Shown here piece by piece: positions 1-8,260 of a DNA stretch of 64,000 nucleotides. Made by a program: the position numbers and the translations under genes. The stretch spans positions 62,001 to 126,000 of the forward strand of contig NZ_JAKRFD010000002.1 of assembly GCF_022348185.1 (NCBI RefSeq), written 5' to 3'. Source of the stretch: Epibacterium sp. Ofav1-8 (GTDB taxonomy: Bacteria; Pseudomonadota; Alphaproteobacteria; Rhodobacterales; Rhodobacteraceae). Below the pieces are notes generated by a model. It ran no database searches, was not told the origin of the DNA, and saw only the letters and a program-made list of their open reading frames with translations. Positions within the stretch are counted from its first letter, which is position 1. Each line of letters starts with the position of its first letter.

Positions 1-433
1 CCTTCGGGTTGTCGGTCATGCTGCGGTAATGACAGGCCAGCGCAATTTCGGTGCCGATGCCCGCACAGGTGCCATTGATGGCGCAGGCAATCGGTTTGCC
101 GCCCTTGTTGGTCTTGGCGTCCATCCCGGCGCGCTCCAGCTTGCGCAGGATGCGGTGGCCGTTCATGGTAAAATCAAACAGGCCCTGAGCCGGGTTTTCG
201 CCAGACTCCTCGCGAATGGTGGCCAGCACGTTCAGATCCATGCCGCCGGCAAAGTCTTTCTTGCCGGAGGTGATCACCACGCCCTTGACCGCGTCATCGC
301 CAAGCGCACGGTCGATATACTCCTCCACCAGGCCAAAGGCCTCGCGGGTCAGCACGTTCATGCTCTTGTCGACTGCATCCCAGGTGATGATGGCAATGCC
401 GTCTGCGTCCACGTCATATGTGAAATCACTCAT
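1..433 (-). CDS. fadJ: FadJ/FadB-type enoyl-CoA hydratase / 3-hydroxyacyl-CoA dehydrogenase, N-terminal part
   Basis: The gene runs off the left edge; 144 codons are visible. The N-terminus has the crotonase fold: a GGMDLNVL oxyanion-hole segment near residue 65 and a second segment NGTCAGIGTE near residue 125, where the Glu is a catalytic candidate. This is the hydratase half of the two-domain beta-oxidation enzyme, which hydrates enoyl-CoA and then oxidises the 3-hydroxyacyl-CoA with NAD. The start ATG overlaps the stop of the upstream cupin gene by 4 nt (ATGA), and the thiolase lies before that, so it belongs to a fad operon. The dehydrogenase half is inferred, because it lies outside the window. 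Confidence 0.85.
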   Translation of the reverse strand, partial: MSDFTYDVDADGIAIITWDAVDKSMNVLTREAFGLVEEYIDRALGDDAVKGVVITSGKKDFAGGMDLNVLATIREESGENPAQGLFDFTMNGHRILRKLERAGMDAKTNKGGKPIACAINGTCAGIGTEIALACHYRSMTDNPK

Positions 434-915
434 GTGTCGTCTCCGATCTGCTCAGCCGTCAGCGGGCTGCCGTCTTTACGGGTGAAGGTGAAAGCGCCAT
501 CGGCAACCTTCACCATCATGTCGAGGTCGCTGTAGAAGCCCGTCTCTGTCTCGGTCCGTGTGCCGATCACGAGGAAGGAGGCCAGCGCGTCGCTCTTGTT
601 GATAAGGTGGTGGCCGTTTGCATCGCCCTTGGGGAAGGCGGCGCAATCGCCCGGGTTCATGTCATGTTCGCCTGCGTCATCCACCAGCACCAGCGTGCCG
701 GCGGTGACCATGACGAACTCGTCCTGTTCCATGTGGTAATGGCGCAGGGAGGACAGCGCCCCGGGCTCCAGATGCACGAGGTTCACACCATATTGGCTGA
801 TCCCTGCGGCATCGCCCAGGCGCTGTGCCGTCCGTCCCGCAACGCTCTGGGCCAGCTTGCCGGGATAGGTCGAGCCGCCCTTTGCAGGGATTTGGGAAAG
901 GTCCAGTTTCGGCAT
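430..915 (-). CDS. single-domain cupin protein inside the fad operon
   Basis: The protein has 161 aa with one double-stranded beta-helix (cupin). The metal-binding motif 1 appears as RHYHMEQDEF near residue 58, and a later NGHH could supply another metal ligand. The ATG at 915 overlaps the thiolase stop (TGATG) and the gene ends in an ATGA overlap with fadJ, so it is translationally coupled on both sides. It resembles generic COG3837-type cupins. Its substrate is not evident. The operon position suggests a role linked to acyl-CoA breakdown, but that is inference. I see nothing that identifies it as a DMSP lyase. Confidence 0.8.
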   Translation of the reverse strand: MPKLDLSQIPAKGGSTYPGKLAQSVAGRTAQRLGDAAGISQYGVNLVHLEPGALSSLRHYHMEQDEFVMVTAGTLVLVDDAGEHDMNPGDCAAFPKGDANGHHLINKSDALASFLVIGTRTETETGFYSDLDMMVKVADGAFTFTRKDGSPLTAEQIGDDT

Positions 916-2126
916 CAGACGCGCTCGATGATGGTGGCGGCCCCCATGCCCGAGGCGATGCAGAGCGTGGCAAGGCCACATTCCTTGTCCTGCCGCTCCA
1001 GCTCGTCCAGCAGCGTGCCGATGATGATCGCGCCGGTCGCGCCCAGCGGGTGTCCCATGGCGATCGAACCGCCGTTCGGGTTCACAAGCCCCGGGTCCAC
1101 GTCAAACGCCTGCATGAAGCGCAGCACCACCGAGGCAAAGGCTTCGTTGACCTCAAAAAGATCCAGATCGGAAATCTTCATGCCGGTCTCGGCGAGGATC
1201 TTTTCGGTGACGGGGACTGGGCCGGTCAGCATGATGGTCGGGTCGGTGCCGATCTTGGCGGTGGCCTTGATACGGGCGCGCGGCTTCAGCCCATGGCGCT
1301 CGCCAAATTCCTTGTTGCCGATCAGAACTGCCGCGGATCCATCCACGATTCCGGAGGAGTTGCCCGCGTGGTGGATGTGGTTGATCTTCTCCAGATGCGG
1401 ATACTTCAGCTTTGCCACCGCATCAAAGCCCGGCATCACCTCGCCCATCATCTGGAAGGAGGCATTGAGCGCACCAAGCGCCTGCATGTCGGTGCCGGGG
1501 CGGATGTATTCGTCGTGATCCAGGATCGAAAGCCCGTTCTGGTCGCGCACGGTGATGACGGATTTGGCAAAGCGGTTGTCATCCCAAGCGGCCTTGGCGC
1601 GGCGCTGGGATTCCACCGCCAGCGCATCGGCCTGCTCGCGGGTAAACCCATACTCGGTGGCGATGATGTCGGCCGAGATGCCTTGCGGCACGAAATAGCT
1701 GTCCATTGCCAGTGTCGGATCGACGGCAATCGCCGCCCCGTCCGAACCCATGGCGACACGGCCCATCATCTCGACGCCACCGGCGATATAGCCATCACCC
1801 GCACCGCCCCTGACCTGGTTTGCAGCAAGGTTCACCGCTTCCATGCCAGAGGCGCAGAAGCGATTGATTGCAAGGCCCGGAATGGATTGATCCAGATCGG
1901 AGGCCAGCACCGCAGAGCGCGCCAGACAGCCGCCCTGTTCCATCACCTGCGTGACGTTGCCCCAGATCACATCCTCGACCGCATGGCCTTCAAGGTTGTT
2001 GCGCTCTTTCAGCGCGTTCAGGGTCAGGGCAGAGAGGCGCACGGAGGTCACCTCATGGAGTGCGCCGTCCTTGCGGCCCTTGCCGCGCGGGGTGCGGACG
2101 GCATCATAGATGTAAGCTTCGGTCAT
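915..2126 (-). CDS. fadA: acetyl-CoA C-acyltransferase (beta-oxidation thiolase)
   Basis: A 403-aa thiolase of normal family length. The nucleophilic Cys is C91 in NRFCASGMEAV. The GHP motif has His359 (SIAMGHPLGATG) and the second catalytic Cys is C389 (LCIASGMGAA). It performs the last step of beta-oxidation, cleaving 3-ketoacyl-CoA to acetyl-CoA plus a shortened acyl-CoA. It is followed by the cupin and fadJ with stop-start overlaps, and preceded 10 bp upstream by a GST gene. A fadA/fadI assignment fits the pairing with fadJ. A biosynthetic acetoacetyl-CoA thiolase is less likely in this operon. Confidence 0.9.
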   Translation of the reverse strand: MTEAYIYDAVRTPRGKGRKDGALHEVTSVRLSALTLNALKERNNLEGHAVEDVIWGNVTQVMEQGGCLARSAVLASDLDQSIPGLAINRFCASGMEAVNLAANQVRGGAGDGYIAGGVEMMGRVAMGSDGAAIAVDPTLAMDSYFVPQGISADIIATEYGFTREQADALAVESQRRAKAAWDDNRFAKSVITVRDQNGLSILDHDEYIRPGTDMQALGALNASFQMMGEVMPGFDAVAKLKYPHLEKINHIHHAGNSSGIVDGSAAVLIGNKEFGERHGLKPRARIKATAKIGTDPTIMLTGPVPVTEKILAETGMKISDLDLFEVNEAFASVVLRFMQAFDVDPGLVNPNGGSIAMGHPLGATGAIIIGTLLDELERQDKECGLATLCIASGMGAATIIERV

Positions 2127-2136
2127 AGTTGTCTCC

Positions 2137-2769
2137 TCAAGCTCGATCCGACGGGTTGCCGGGCATCAGGTCATAGGGGTGTTTCCAGCCGGGCAGGGCG
2201 CTGATGCGCGACAGCCAGGCGTCGATATTGGGGTAGTCCTTGCGGTCAAAGCCGAAAGGCTCCGGGTAGTAGAGGTAGCTACAGCAGGTAAGGTCGGCGT
2301 TGGTGAGGCTTTCGCCCACGATCCAGTCGTGGCCCTCCAGGTGTTTGTCCAGAACAGCGTAGGCCGCTTTGAGGCGCCCTTGCAGGAATGCGATTACGTC
2401 AGCCGGGCGTTTGTCTTCGGGCAGGAAATTCATCAAAAACCGGCACAGGCCCGCGTTTGAAGACAATTTGTGATTGTCCCAAAGCTGCCAGCGCAGGACT
2501 TCCCGGTTCTCTTCCGGGGTGGTTCCACCAAACTTGCCATAGGTCTCGGACAGATACTGCTGGATCACGCCCGACTGGCTGAGTGTGACGTCACCATCAA
2601 TTAAAACCGGACATTCGCCCATTTCATTGACGTCACTTCGGAACGCATCGCCGCGTGTGGTGCCGTTGAAGAAATCGACAAAGACCGGCTCCCACGCAAG
2701 CCCTGCCAGCTCAAGCGCTAGCGCCGCCTTGTAGGAATGGCCGGATTCGCCAAAACAATAGAGTTTCAT
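2137..2769 (-). CDS. glutathione S-transferase family protein
   Basis: A 210-aa protein. The N-terminal thioredoxin-like half starts MKLYCFGESGHSYK, with Ser/Tyr candidates for thiolate activation. An all-helical C-terminal half contains the N-capping-like segment ESLTNADLTCCSYL. The start at 2769 is chosen because the fold begins there; an upstream in-frame start adds residues without homology. It lies 10 bp upstream of the thiolase, so it is probably the first gene of the fad operon. The likely role is conjugation or isomerisation of a reactive intermediate; the substrate is unknown. Confidence 0.85.
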   Translation of the reverse strand: MKLYCFGESGHSYKAALALELAGLAWEPVFVDFFNGTTRGDAFRSDVNEMGECPVLIDGDVTLSQSGVIQQYLSETYGKFGGTTPEENREVLRWQLWDNHKLSSNAGLCRFLMNFLPEDKRPADVIAFLQGRLKAAYAVLDKHLEGHDWIVGESLTNADLTCCSYLYYPEPFGFDRKDYPNIDAWLSRISALPGWKHPYDLMPGNPSDRA

Positions 2770-2830
2770 GTCAAATCGCCCCTCCCAGTGGCGATGTCGC
2801 GGCGGGGGTTTCACACCCCCGCACCCCCGT

Positions 2831-3009
2831 GGGATATTTTGAAGAAGATGAAGGATAGTCAGCGTTTGTTAACCAAGATGGCGATAACATGGCAGTGCGG
2901 TACAGGCTGGGAAGCCGATGACCGCAGAAGCTGAAGGCGCGCTTGCCCATTAGGCGGAGAGCTCGGGGGCAGGCGCGCCCCATACCTTCAACTTCTCTCA
3001 AATATCCCC
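2831..3009. repeat. inverted pair of a GGGATATTT...GAAGG extragenic motif
   Basis: A 24-bp motif beginning GGGATATTTTGAAGAAG (2831-2854) recurs in inverted orientation at 2985-3008. The second copy reads GGGATATTTGAGAGAAG on the minus strand. I count 20 of 24 positions identical. The pair brackets the gap between the GST and acyl-CoA dehydrogenase genes. From memory, similar GGGATATTT-plus-GAAGATGAAGG sequences are common in roseobacter intergenic DNA. Its function is unknown to me. Confidence 0.5.
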
Positions 3010-3054
3010 GCCGGAGGCATCCGTCAGACGCGGCGAGGGAAAGCGCCAGATCAG

Positions 3055-4218
3055 TCACAGGGACCTCGCAATCAGCTCTTTCATGATCTCATTGGTGCCG
3101 CCGTAAATGCGCTGCACACGGGCATCGGTCCACATCTCCGCCACAGCGTATTCCTGCATGAACCCGTATCCTCCGTGCAGTTGCAAACACTCATCGAGCA
3201 CAGCGCCTTGGGTGTCGGTGATCCAGTATTTGGCCATCGCCGCTTTTTCGACGCTCAGGTCCCCACGTAGGTGTTCGACCATGCATTCATCAAGAAAGGC
3301 GCGGGCGACTTTACTCTTGGTCAGGCATTCAGCGAGCTTGAAGCGGGTGTTCTGGAATTGGGTCAGAGGCCCGCCAAAGGCTTCGCGCTCTTTGCAATAG
3401 GCGATGGTGCGCTCGACCGCGCCTTGCATCGCGCCAACCGCGCCGCAGGCGATGATCAGCCGTTCCTGCGGCAGTTGTTGCATCATCTGGTAAAAGCCCT
3501 GACCCTCTGCTCCGCCAAGGATGTTTTCCGGCGGCACCGCGATATTGTCGAAAAACAGCTCCGATGTGTCCGCTGCGTGCAGGCCGACTTTTTCGAGATT
3601 GCGGCCACGGGTGAACCCGTCGGCGTCATCTGTTTCAAGCCCCACCAGCGAGATGCCTTTTGACCCAAGGGACGGGTCCGTTTTTGAGGCCACAAGGATC
3701 AGGTTGGCGTGCTGGCCATTGGTGATAAAGGTTTTCTGCCCGGACAACCGATAAACATTGCCGTCCCGGATGGCCTTGGTCTTGATGGCCTGCACGTCAG
3801 ACCCGGTTGAGGGTTCTGTCATCGCTAGCGCGCCGACCAGCTCGCCGGACACCATTTTGGGCAGCCAACGCTGCTTTTGTTCTTCGGTGCCGTAGGACAG
3901 GATGTAATGGGCCACAATGCCGGAATGGATGCCGTGGCCCCAGCTGGCGAGATTGGCGCGGCTGGCCTCGATAAGGATTGCCGCTTCATGGCCAAAATCG
4001 CCGCCCGCGCCGCCGTATTCCTCGGGGATGGAGGGGCAGAGCAGGCCCAGTTCACCGGCCTCCGCCCAGGTGGAGCGGTCCATCTCGCCCTGCTTGCGCC
4101 AGCGCTCGAATTTTGGGGCCCACTCCTTGGTGATAAAGCTCTGCGTCATGTCGGCGAGCATCTTGTGCTCGTCGGTCATCCATGCAGATGATGTGCGAAA
4201 ATCCAGCTCTGCGCTCAT
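3055..4218 (-). CDS. acyl-CoA dehydrogenase (isovaleryl-/long-chain-like)
   Basis: A 387-aa FAD-dependent acyl-CoA dehydrogenase with all three domains. FAD/substrate motifs are [10 protein letters not shown] (132-141) and QKTFITNG (161-168). The C-terminal motif reads [11 protein letters not shown], so the Glu of MCAD-type enzymes is a Gly here. Instead E252 in QERLIIA sits where isovaleryl- and long-chain enzymes carry their base. It therefore oxidises an acyl-CoA to the 2-enoyl-CoA, possibly branched or long-chain. It is co-directional with the fad genes but separated from them by 285 bp. Confidence 0.9.
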   Translation of the reverse strand: MSAELDFRTSSAWMTDEHKMLADMTQSFITKEWAPKFERWRKQGEMDRSTWAEAGELGLLCPSIPEEYGGAGGDFGHEAAILIEASRANLASWGHGIHSGIVAHYILSYGTEEQKQRWLPKMVSGELVGALAMTEPSTGSDVQAIKTKAIRDGNVYRLSGQKTFITNGQHANLILVASKTDPSLGSKGISLVGLETDDADGFTRGRNLEKVGLHAADTSELFFDNIAVPPENILGGAEGQGFYQMMQQLPQERLIIACGAVGAMQGAVERTIAYCKEREAFGGPLTQFQNTRFKLAECLTKSKVARAFLDECMVEHLRGDLSVEKAAMAKYWITDTQGAVLDECLQLHGGYGFMQEYAVAEMWTDARVQRIYGGTNEIMKELIARSL

Positions 4219-4255
4219 CTCTCCCCCTTAAGCGCGTGGCAGTGCTCGCCGTGCG

Positions 4256-4468
4256 CTAGCGTTTGCGATCCTCCAGCTCGGCATTGAACAGCCGCAACCG
4301 GTGGGTCAGGTTTTCATGGTTGGTCACGCTGTCAAAATTCTCGAACAGAAACGACAGCGCTTCTCCCTCATCCAGTCCGGCCTCCTGGGCAAAGCGTTTG
4401 AGCCTGCGAAAGCCATCCTCCGTCATGGCGACGGGAAAGCGGCGGGTCAGGCGAAAGCGTTTGGGCAT
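4256..4468 (-). CDS. small conserved-looking protein, possible ribbon-helix-helix type
   Basis: A 70-aa basic protein between two acyl-CoA dehydrogenase genes. It starts MPKRFRLTRRFPVAMT and has two predicted helices. The short beta-like N-terminus followed by helices recalls Arc/MetJ-type DNA-binding proteins, but I cannot confirm this. It lies 37 bp upstream of the acyl-CoA dehydrogenase at 3055 and 91 bp downstream of the DmdC-like gene, all on the same strand. Function unknown. Confidence 0.6.
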   Translation of the reverse strand: MPKRFRLTRRFPVAMTEDGFRRLKRFAQEAGLDEGEALSFLFENFDSVTNHENLTHRLRLFNAELEDRKR

Positions 4469-4559
4469 ATTCGGATCCTCTCAATTCCAAATGCGCCCCG
4501 GCGGCCAAGGGTGGATATGCCCCACAGGGGCACATCCCATGTCATGTCAAAGAGCGCGG

Positions 4560-6341
4560 TCAGAACTGTGCGGCGTCGAGAGCCATCACCGTGTCGGCAC
4601 CGGTCTCGATGCGGGCAAGGTGCAGTTTGGTCGCGGGCAGCTGACGTGCCATGTAGTAGCGGCCGGTGGCGAGTTTTGTCTCGTAGAACGCCGCGTCAGA
4701 GGCCCCGTCGTCAAGCGCCTTTTGCGCGGCTTTGCCCATCATCGCCCACATCAGGCCAAGGCAGACATGGCCGAACATATGCATGAAATCGGTGGAGCCA
4801 GCGAGCGCGTTGTTGGGGTTCTTCATGCCGTTTTGCATGAAATACATCCCCGCCGCCTGCAGATCCTTGGAAGCTGCCTTCAGAGGCTCGATGAAGTCCT
4901 TGGCATAAGTGTCAGAGATTTCAGCGTTTTCCTTGCAGAACCCTTTGACCAGATCAAAGAACGCCATCACATGCTTGCCGCCATCCTGCGCCAGTTTGCG
5001 GCCCACCAGATCCAGCGCCTGCACACCGTTTGCGCCCTCGTAGATCATCGCGATACGGGCGTCGCGGGTATATTGCGACATGCCCCATTCTTCGATGTAG
5101 CCATGGCCGCCGTAAACCTGCTGGGCCTGCACGGTCATGTCATAGCCCTTGTCGGTCAGGAACCCTTTGATAACCGGCGTGAGCAGAGAGATCAGCCCAT
5201 CGGCGTCCTTGTCCTCAGAGCGATGCGCCCTGTCGATCATGGTCGCTCCCCAGAGGATGAACGCCCGCGCGCCCTCGGCAAAGCTCTTTTGATCCATGAG
5301 GTTACGGCGAATATCGGGGTGGACGATCAGCGGATCTGCCGGACCATCGGGATTTTTCGCGCCGGTCACGTCACGGCCCTGAAGACGGTCCTTGGCGTAT
5401 TCCACCGCGTTCTGATAGGCCGCTTCGGCCTGCGCCAGACCCTGCATGCCCACACCCAGACGAGCTTCGTTCATCATGGTGAACATGGCGCGCATGCCCT
5501 TGTGCATGTCCCCCAAGAGCCAGCCTTTGGCGTCATCGTAGTTCATCACGCAGGTGGAGTTGCCGTGAATGCCCATCTTCTCTTCGATCTTGCCGACCGA
5601 GACGCCGTTGCGCTCGCCCGGCGTGCCATCGTCGTTCACGATGAACTTCGGCACGATAAAGAGCGACACGCCCTTGATGCCCTCGGGGCCGCCGGGGATC
5701 TTGGCCAGCACCAGGTGGATCACGTTTTCGGACATGTCGTGATCGCCAGCGGAGATAAAGATCTTCTGACCGGTGATCTTATAAGATCCATCCTCCTGCG
5801 GTTCTGCTTTGGTGCGCATCAACCCCAGATCGGTGCCGCAATGGGGCTCCGTCAGGTTCATGGTGCCGGTCCACTCGCAAGAGACCATCTTGGGCAGATA
5901 GGTGTCTTTTTGTGCGTCGGTGCCATGCGCCAGAATGGCCGAGGCCGCGCCATGGGTCAGGCCCTGATACATGGTAAACGCCTGGTTCGCGCCGGAGAAG
6001 AACTCGCCCACGGCGGTGCCGATCACATAGGGCATGTTCTGGCCGCCGTATTGTTCCGGCATGTCGAGACCGGGCCAGCCGCCTTCTTTCACTTGTTCAA
6101 ACGCGGCCTTAAAGCCGGTCGGGGTGTAGACCACACCGTTTTCCAGACGGCAGCCCTCGGTGTCGCCCACCACATTCAGCGGGTGCAGCACGTCGCGGGC
6201 GATCTTGCCGGCTTCTTCAAGAACGGCGCCGGTGAAATCGGGCTCCAGCTCGTCATAGCCGGGGATTCCTGCGTCCTTGATGTTCAGCACGTCATGCAGA
6301 ACAAATTGGGTGTCCTTGGTGGGGGCGGTATAGCTCGGCAT
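4560..6341 (-). CDS. DmdC-type acyl-CoA dehydrogenase (3-methylmercaptopropionyl-CoA dehydrogenase family)
   Basis: A 593-aa long acyl-CoA dehydrogenase with the extra C-terminal domain of the DmdC/AidB-like class; typical enzymes are about 590 aa. Core motifs are [10 protein letters not shown] and [11 protein letters not shown], with the catalytic base E435 in [10 protein letters not shown]. The start at 6341 ([10 protein letters not shown]) has a GAGG Shine-Dalgarno, and the upstream TTG start is not needed. DmdC oxidises methylmercaptopropionyl-CoA in DMSP demethylation, but roseobacters carry several paralogues that act on ordinary acyl-CoAs. No dmdB or dmdD is nearby, so the exact substrate is open. 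Upstream lies a MerR regulator. Confidence 0.85.
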   Translation of the reverse strand: MPSYTAPTKDTQFVLHDVLNIKDAGIPGYDELEPDFTGAVLEEAGKIARDVLHPLNVVGDTEGCRLENGVVYTPTGFKAAFEQVKEGGWPGLDMPEQYGGQNMPYVIGTAVGEFFSGANQAFTMYQGLTHGAASAILAHGTDAQKDTYLPKMVSCEWTGTMNLTEPHCGTDLGLMRTKAEPQEDGSYKITGQKIFISAGDHDMSENVIHLVLAKIPGGPEGIKGVSLFIVPKFIVNDDGTPGERNGVSVGKIEEKMGIHGNSTCVMNYDDAKGWLLGDMHKGMRAMFTMMNEARLGVGMQGLAQAEAAYQNAVEYAKDRLQGRDVTGAKNPDGPADPLIVHPDIRRNLMDQKSFAEGARAFILWGATMIDRAHRSEDKDADGLISLLTPVIKGFLTDKGYDMTVQAQQVYGGHGYIEEWGMSQYTRDARIAMIYEGANGVQALDLVGRKLAQDGGKHVMAFFDLVKGFCKENAEISDTYAKDFIEPLKAASKDLQAAGMYFMQNGMKNPNNALAGSTDFMHMFGHVCLGLMWAMMGKAAQKALDDGASDAAFYETKLATGRYYMARQLPATKLHLARIETGADTVMALDAAQF

Positions 6342-6406
6342 CGCGGTCCTCAAAGGTTGGATGTGGTGCGTTTAGCGGTTCAATCAATCGGGCAGGGCGG
6401 TGAGGT

Positions 6407-6808
6407 TTACTCGGCCGCCTTGGCGTTTGTTTTCATCGAGGCGATGACTTTCTCGCCCCATTTCAACTGATCCTTCAGGTCATCAATGGCCTCGGTCAGC
6501 TCGTCGCGCTGGCGCTCCATATCGGCCAGACGGTCCTGCGCGATCTCATAGGTGCGGCTGAGCTGCGTCAGCTGCTGGTCGCCCATATGATACAGGTCGA
6601 GCAGCTGGCGGATTTCCTCCAGGCTGAAGCCAAACCGCTTGCCGCGCAGGATCAGTTTCAGCCGCGCCCGGTCGCGCTTGGTAAAGAGCCGCTTTTGTCC
6701 GTCCCGGATCGGGAACAACAATTCCTTGGCTTCGTAAAATCGCAACGTGCGCGGCGTTACTCCGAATTCGTCGCACATCTCGCGAATGGATTTGGTGTCT
6801 TCACTCAT
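6407..6808 (-). CDS. MerR-family transcriptional regulator 1 (LiuR-like)
   Basis: A 133-aa protein. The N-terminal winged HTH (IREMCDEFGVTPRTLRFYEA, residues 8-27) is followed by GFSLEEIRQLL and a long C-terminal dimerisation coiled coil (about 80-125). There are no metal-binding cysteines, so it is not a metal sensor. MerR regulators of this size next to acyl-CoA dehydrogenases (LiuR type) control branched-chain amino acid and fatty acid degradation. It sits 65 bp upstream of the DmdC-like gene. Two ACGT-type palindromes lie just upstream of its start, which suggests autoregulation. Confidence 0.85.
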   Translation of the reverse strand: MSEDTKSIREMCDEFGVTPRTLRFYEAKELLFPIRDGQKRLFTKRDRARLKLILRGKRFGFSLEEIRQLLDLYHMGDQQLTQLSRTYEIAQDRLADMERQRDELTEAIDDLKDQLKWGEKVIASMKTNAKAAE

Positions 6809-6829
6809 GGGGCGTCACTCAGATGTTGC

Positions 6830-6854
6830 TTTACGTTGGCGTCGTCTGCGTAAA
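6830..6854 (-). promoter_or_regulatory. TTTACG-N13-CGTAAA palindrome, candidate MerR operator
   Basis: Perfect 6-bp arms (6830-6835 and 6849-6854) with a 13-bp spacer, 22-46 bp before the MerR1 start codon. MerR regulators usually bind dyads inside their promoters, so the place fits autoregulation. No binding data; inference from position and symmetry. Confidence 0.45.
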
Positions 6855-6889
6855 CCTTGGCGGCTCTTGTCGAGAGTTACAACATGAAC

Positions 6890-6905
6890 TTGACGTTTAC
6901 GTAAC
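6890..6905. promoter_or_regulatory. TTGACGTTTACGTAAC palindrome, candidate LiuR-type box
   Basis: ACGT-TT-ACGT core with flanks that are largely symmetric, 82-97 bp upstream of MerR1. It resembles the ACGT-containing palindromes that I recall for LiuR-type MerR regulators of acyl-CoA catabolism. A second run, TTGACGTGACGTTTT, follows at 6951. Confidence 0.45.
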
Positions 6906-7343
6906 TCCGACGCCGCGTCATTTTGAGGGGTGACGTGGTGGCAGGGCGATTTGACGTGACGTTTTGGGGAAAAGCCAAAAATTTTGGAGGTGAAATCAGC
7001 GTCATGTCTCCGCAAAGCATACGCAAACAGGCTGATTTAAGTTTGCCACTAGGCCCCTATGACCTGCATCTGTCGATGAGATACAGCCACCGCACGAGAG
7101 GGAGCGGCAACGTAAGCACTCGAAGCGCCCATTGCAGTTTGTTGCTGGATATCTCGAGACGACCGACCAAGACTGCGCACATGTGCGCGACAGTGAGGTC
7201 CTCCTTGAGCTCTTAAACTACCCGAGATCAGAACCCCAGTTCCGATCAGCAGCCGCGGATAGAAAGAGGTCTCGCCGATGCAGTCGTGTATGCTGATTGA
7301 TCTACCCTGCGCAGCTATTCTCGGTGGGAGGCGGACAAGTGAC

Positions 7344-7712
7344 CTACTTCAACAAATCCAGGGTCACCTTGCGCAGGTCGGTCAGCTCTTCCATCGCCTC
7401 GTTGATCTGCTGGCGCTGGAGTTCCAGTTCCTTCAGTTGCCGGTCGGCCATCTCGATAAAGGCGCGGTTTTGCGCTTCGTCGCCTTCCTTGTCGTAGATC
7501 AGCAACCATTGGCGGATCTCTTCGAGCTGAAAGCCGAACTTGCGCCCGCGCAGGATCAGCTTCATCCGCGCCACGTCGCGCGCGCCGTAGAACCGTGAAC
7601 GCCCCTGACGTTCGGGCTGCAACAGCTCGATATATTCATAGTACCGAAGGGTGCGCGGCGTCACATCGAACTCGGCGCACATCTCCTTGAATGACAGTTT
7701 TGTTTCGGTCAT
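7344..7712 (-). CDS. MerR-family transcriptional regulator 2
   Basis: A 122-aa protein. The N-terminal MerR HTH is FKEMCAEFDVTPRTLRYYEY, followed by RKFGFQLEEIRQWL and a C-terminal coiled coil (about 75-115). There are no cysteines suited to metal sensing. It is clearly related to the MerR at 6407 (shared TPRTLR-YE and LILRG-KFGF motifs), so the two may be paralogues with overlapping operators. The start at 7712 has a GGAGG Shine-Dalgarno; a longer frame upstream lacks family similarity. It is divergent from the thioesterase pair at 7838 and probably controls one or both sides. Confidence 0.8.
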   Translation of the reverse strand: MTETKLSFKEMCAEFDVTPRTLRYYEYIELLQPERQGRSRFYGARDVARMKLILRGRKFGFQLEEIRQWLLIYDKEGDEAQNRAFIEMADRQLKELELQRQQINEAMEELTDLRKVTLDLLK

Positions 7713-7837
7713 CCATGTCCTCCCTTGCTCGGGCAACCTAAGCATCTGAACCGAGCGGTGCAACTGGGAGTTTTGCAAGCCTTGCGCTTTGCCCCCATGC
7801 ACGGAATAAATGAGGCAAATCCGGCAAGGAGCAAGTC

Positions 7838-8260
7838 ATGGCTGACAAAACCAAACTGGCGCGCCAGTTCATTGAGGCGATCCCGCACTCAAAGGCTTTG
7901 GGGATGGAGCTGACCGAGATCGGCAATGGACGCGCGGTGATCGTGATGCCCTATGACAAGAAACTGATCGGGGATCCGGATACTGGCGTGATCCATGGCG
8001 GTGCGGTTTCGGCCCTGATGGATACCTGCTGTGGCGCGGCCGTGATGAGCCACCCGAGCGAGCCGTCGAGCACCGCCACCATCGATCTGCGGATCGACTA
8101 TATGCGCGGGGCGACGCCGGGGCAGACCATCACCACAACCGCAACCTGTCACCACGTGACCCGCAATGTCGCCTTTGTACGCGCGGTGGCAACGGATGAG
8201 GAAACCGAGGTGCCTGTCGCAACGGCCTCTGGCGCCTTCACGCTGGAGCCCAAGCAATGA
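7838..8260 (+). CDS. PaaI-family hotdog thioesterase 1
   Basis: A 140-aa single hotdog domain. The signature helix region GVIHGGAVSALMDTCCGAAV (about 49-68) carries the conserved HGG of PaaI/ACOT13-type thioesterases, which hydrolyse acyl- or aryl-CoA. It has an AAGGAG Shine-Dalgarno before ATG 7838. The stop overlaps the next gene by 4 nt. It is divergently transcribed from the MerR regulator at 7344, and its function fits the acyl-CoA block on the left. Confidence 0.85.
   Translation: MADKTKLARQFIEAIPHSKALGMELTEIGNGRAVIVMPYDKKLIGDPDTGVIHGGAVSALMDTCCGAAVMSHPSEPSSTATIDLRIDYMRGATPGQTITTTATCHHVTRNVAFVRAVATDEETEVPVATASGAFTLEPKQ

Larger units (their letters stand above)
6809..7343. other. 535-bp gap between the two MerR genes, rich in TGACGT motifs
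   Basis: I see no credible gene here. The MerR1-proximal 200 bp carry two palindromes (annotated separately) and further TGACG/TGACGT units near 6914, 6931, 6951-6962 and 7000 on either strand. The MerR2-proximal half (about 7020-7340) has no feature that I can support. Confidence 0.5.

Noticed and set aside
4263-6470. 735-codon open frame opposite the DmdC-like gene
   Set aside because: Shadow of the real gene in a GC-rich genome; no motif.
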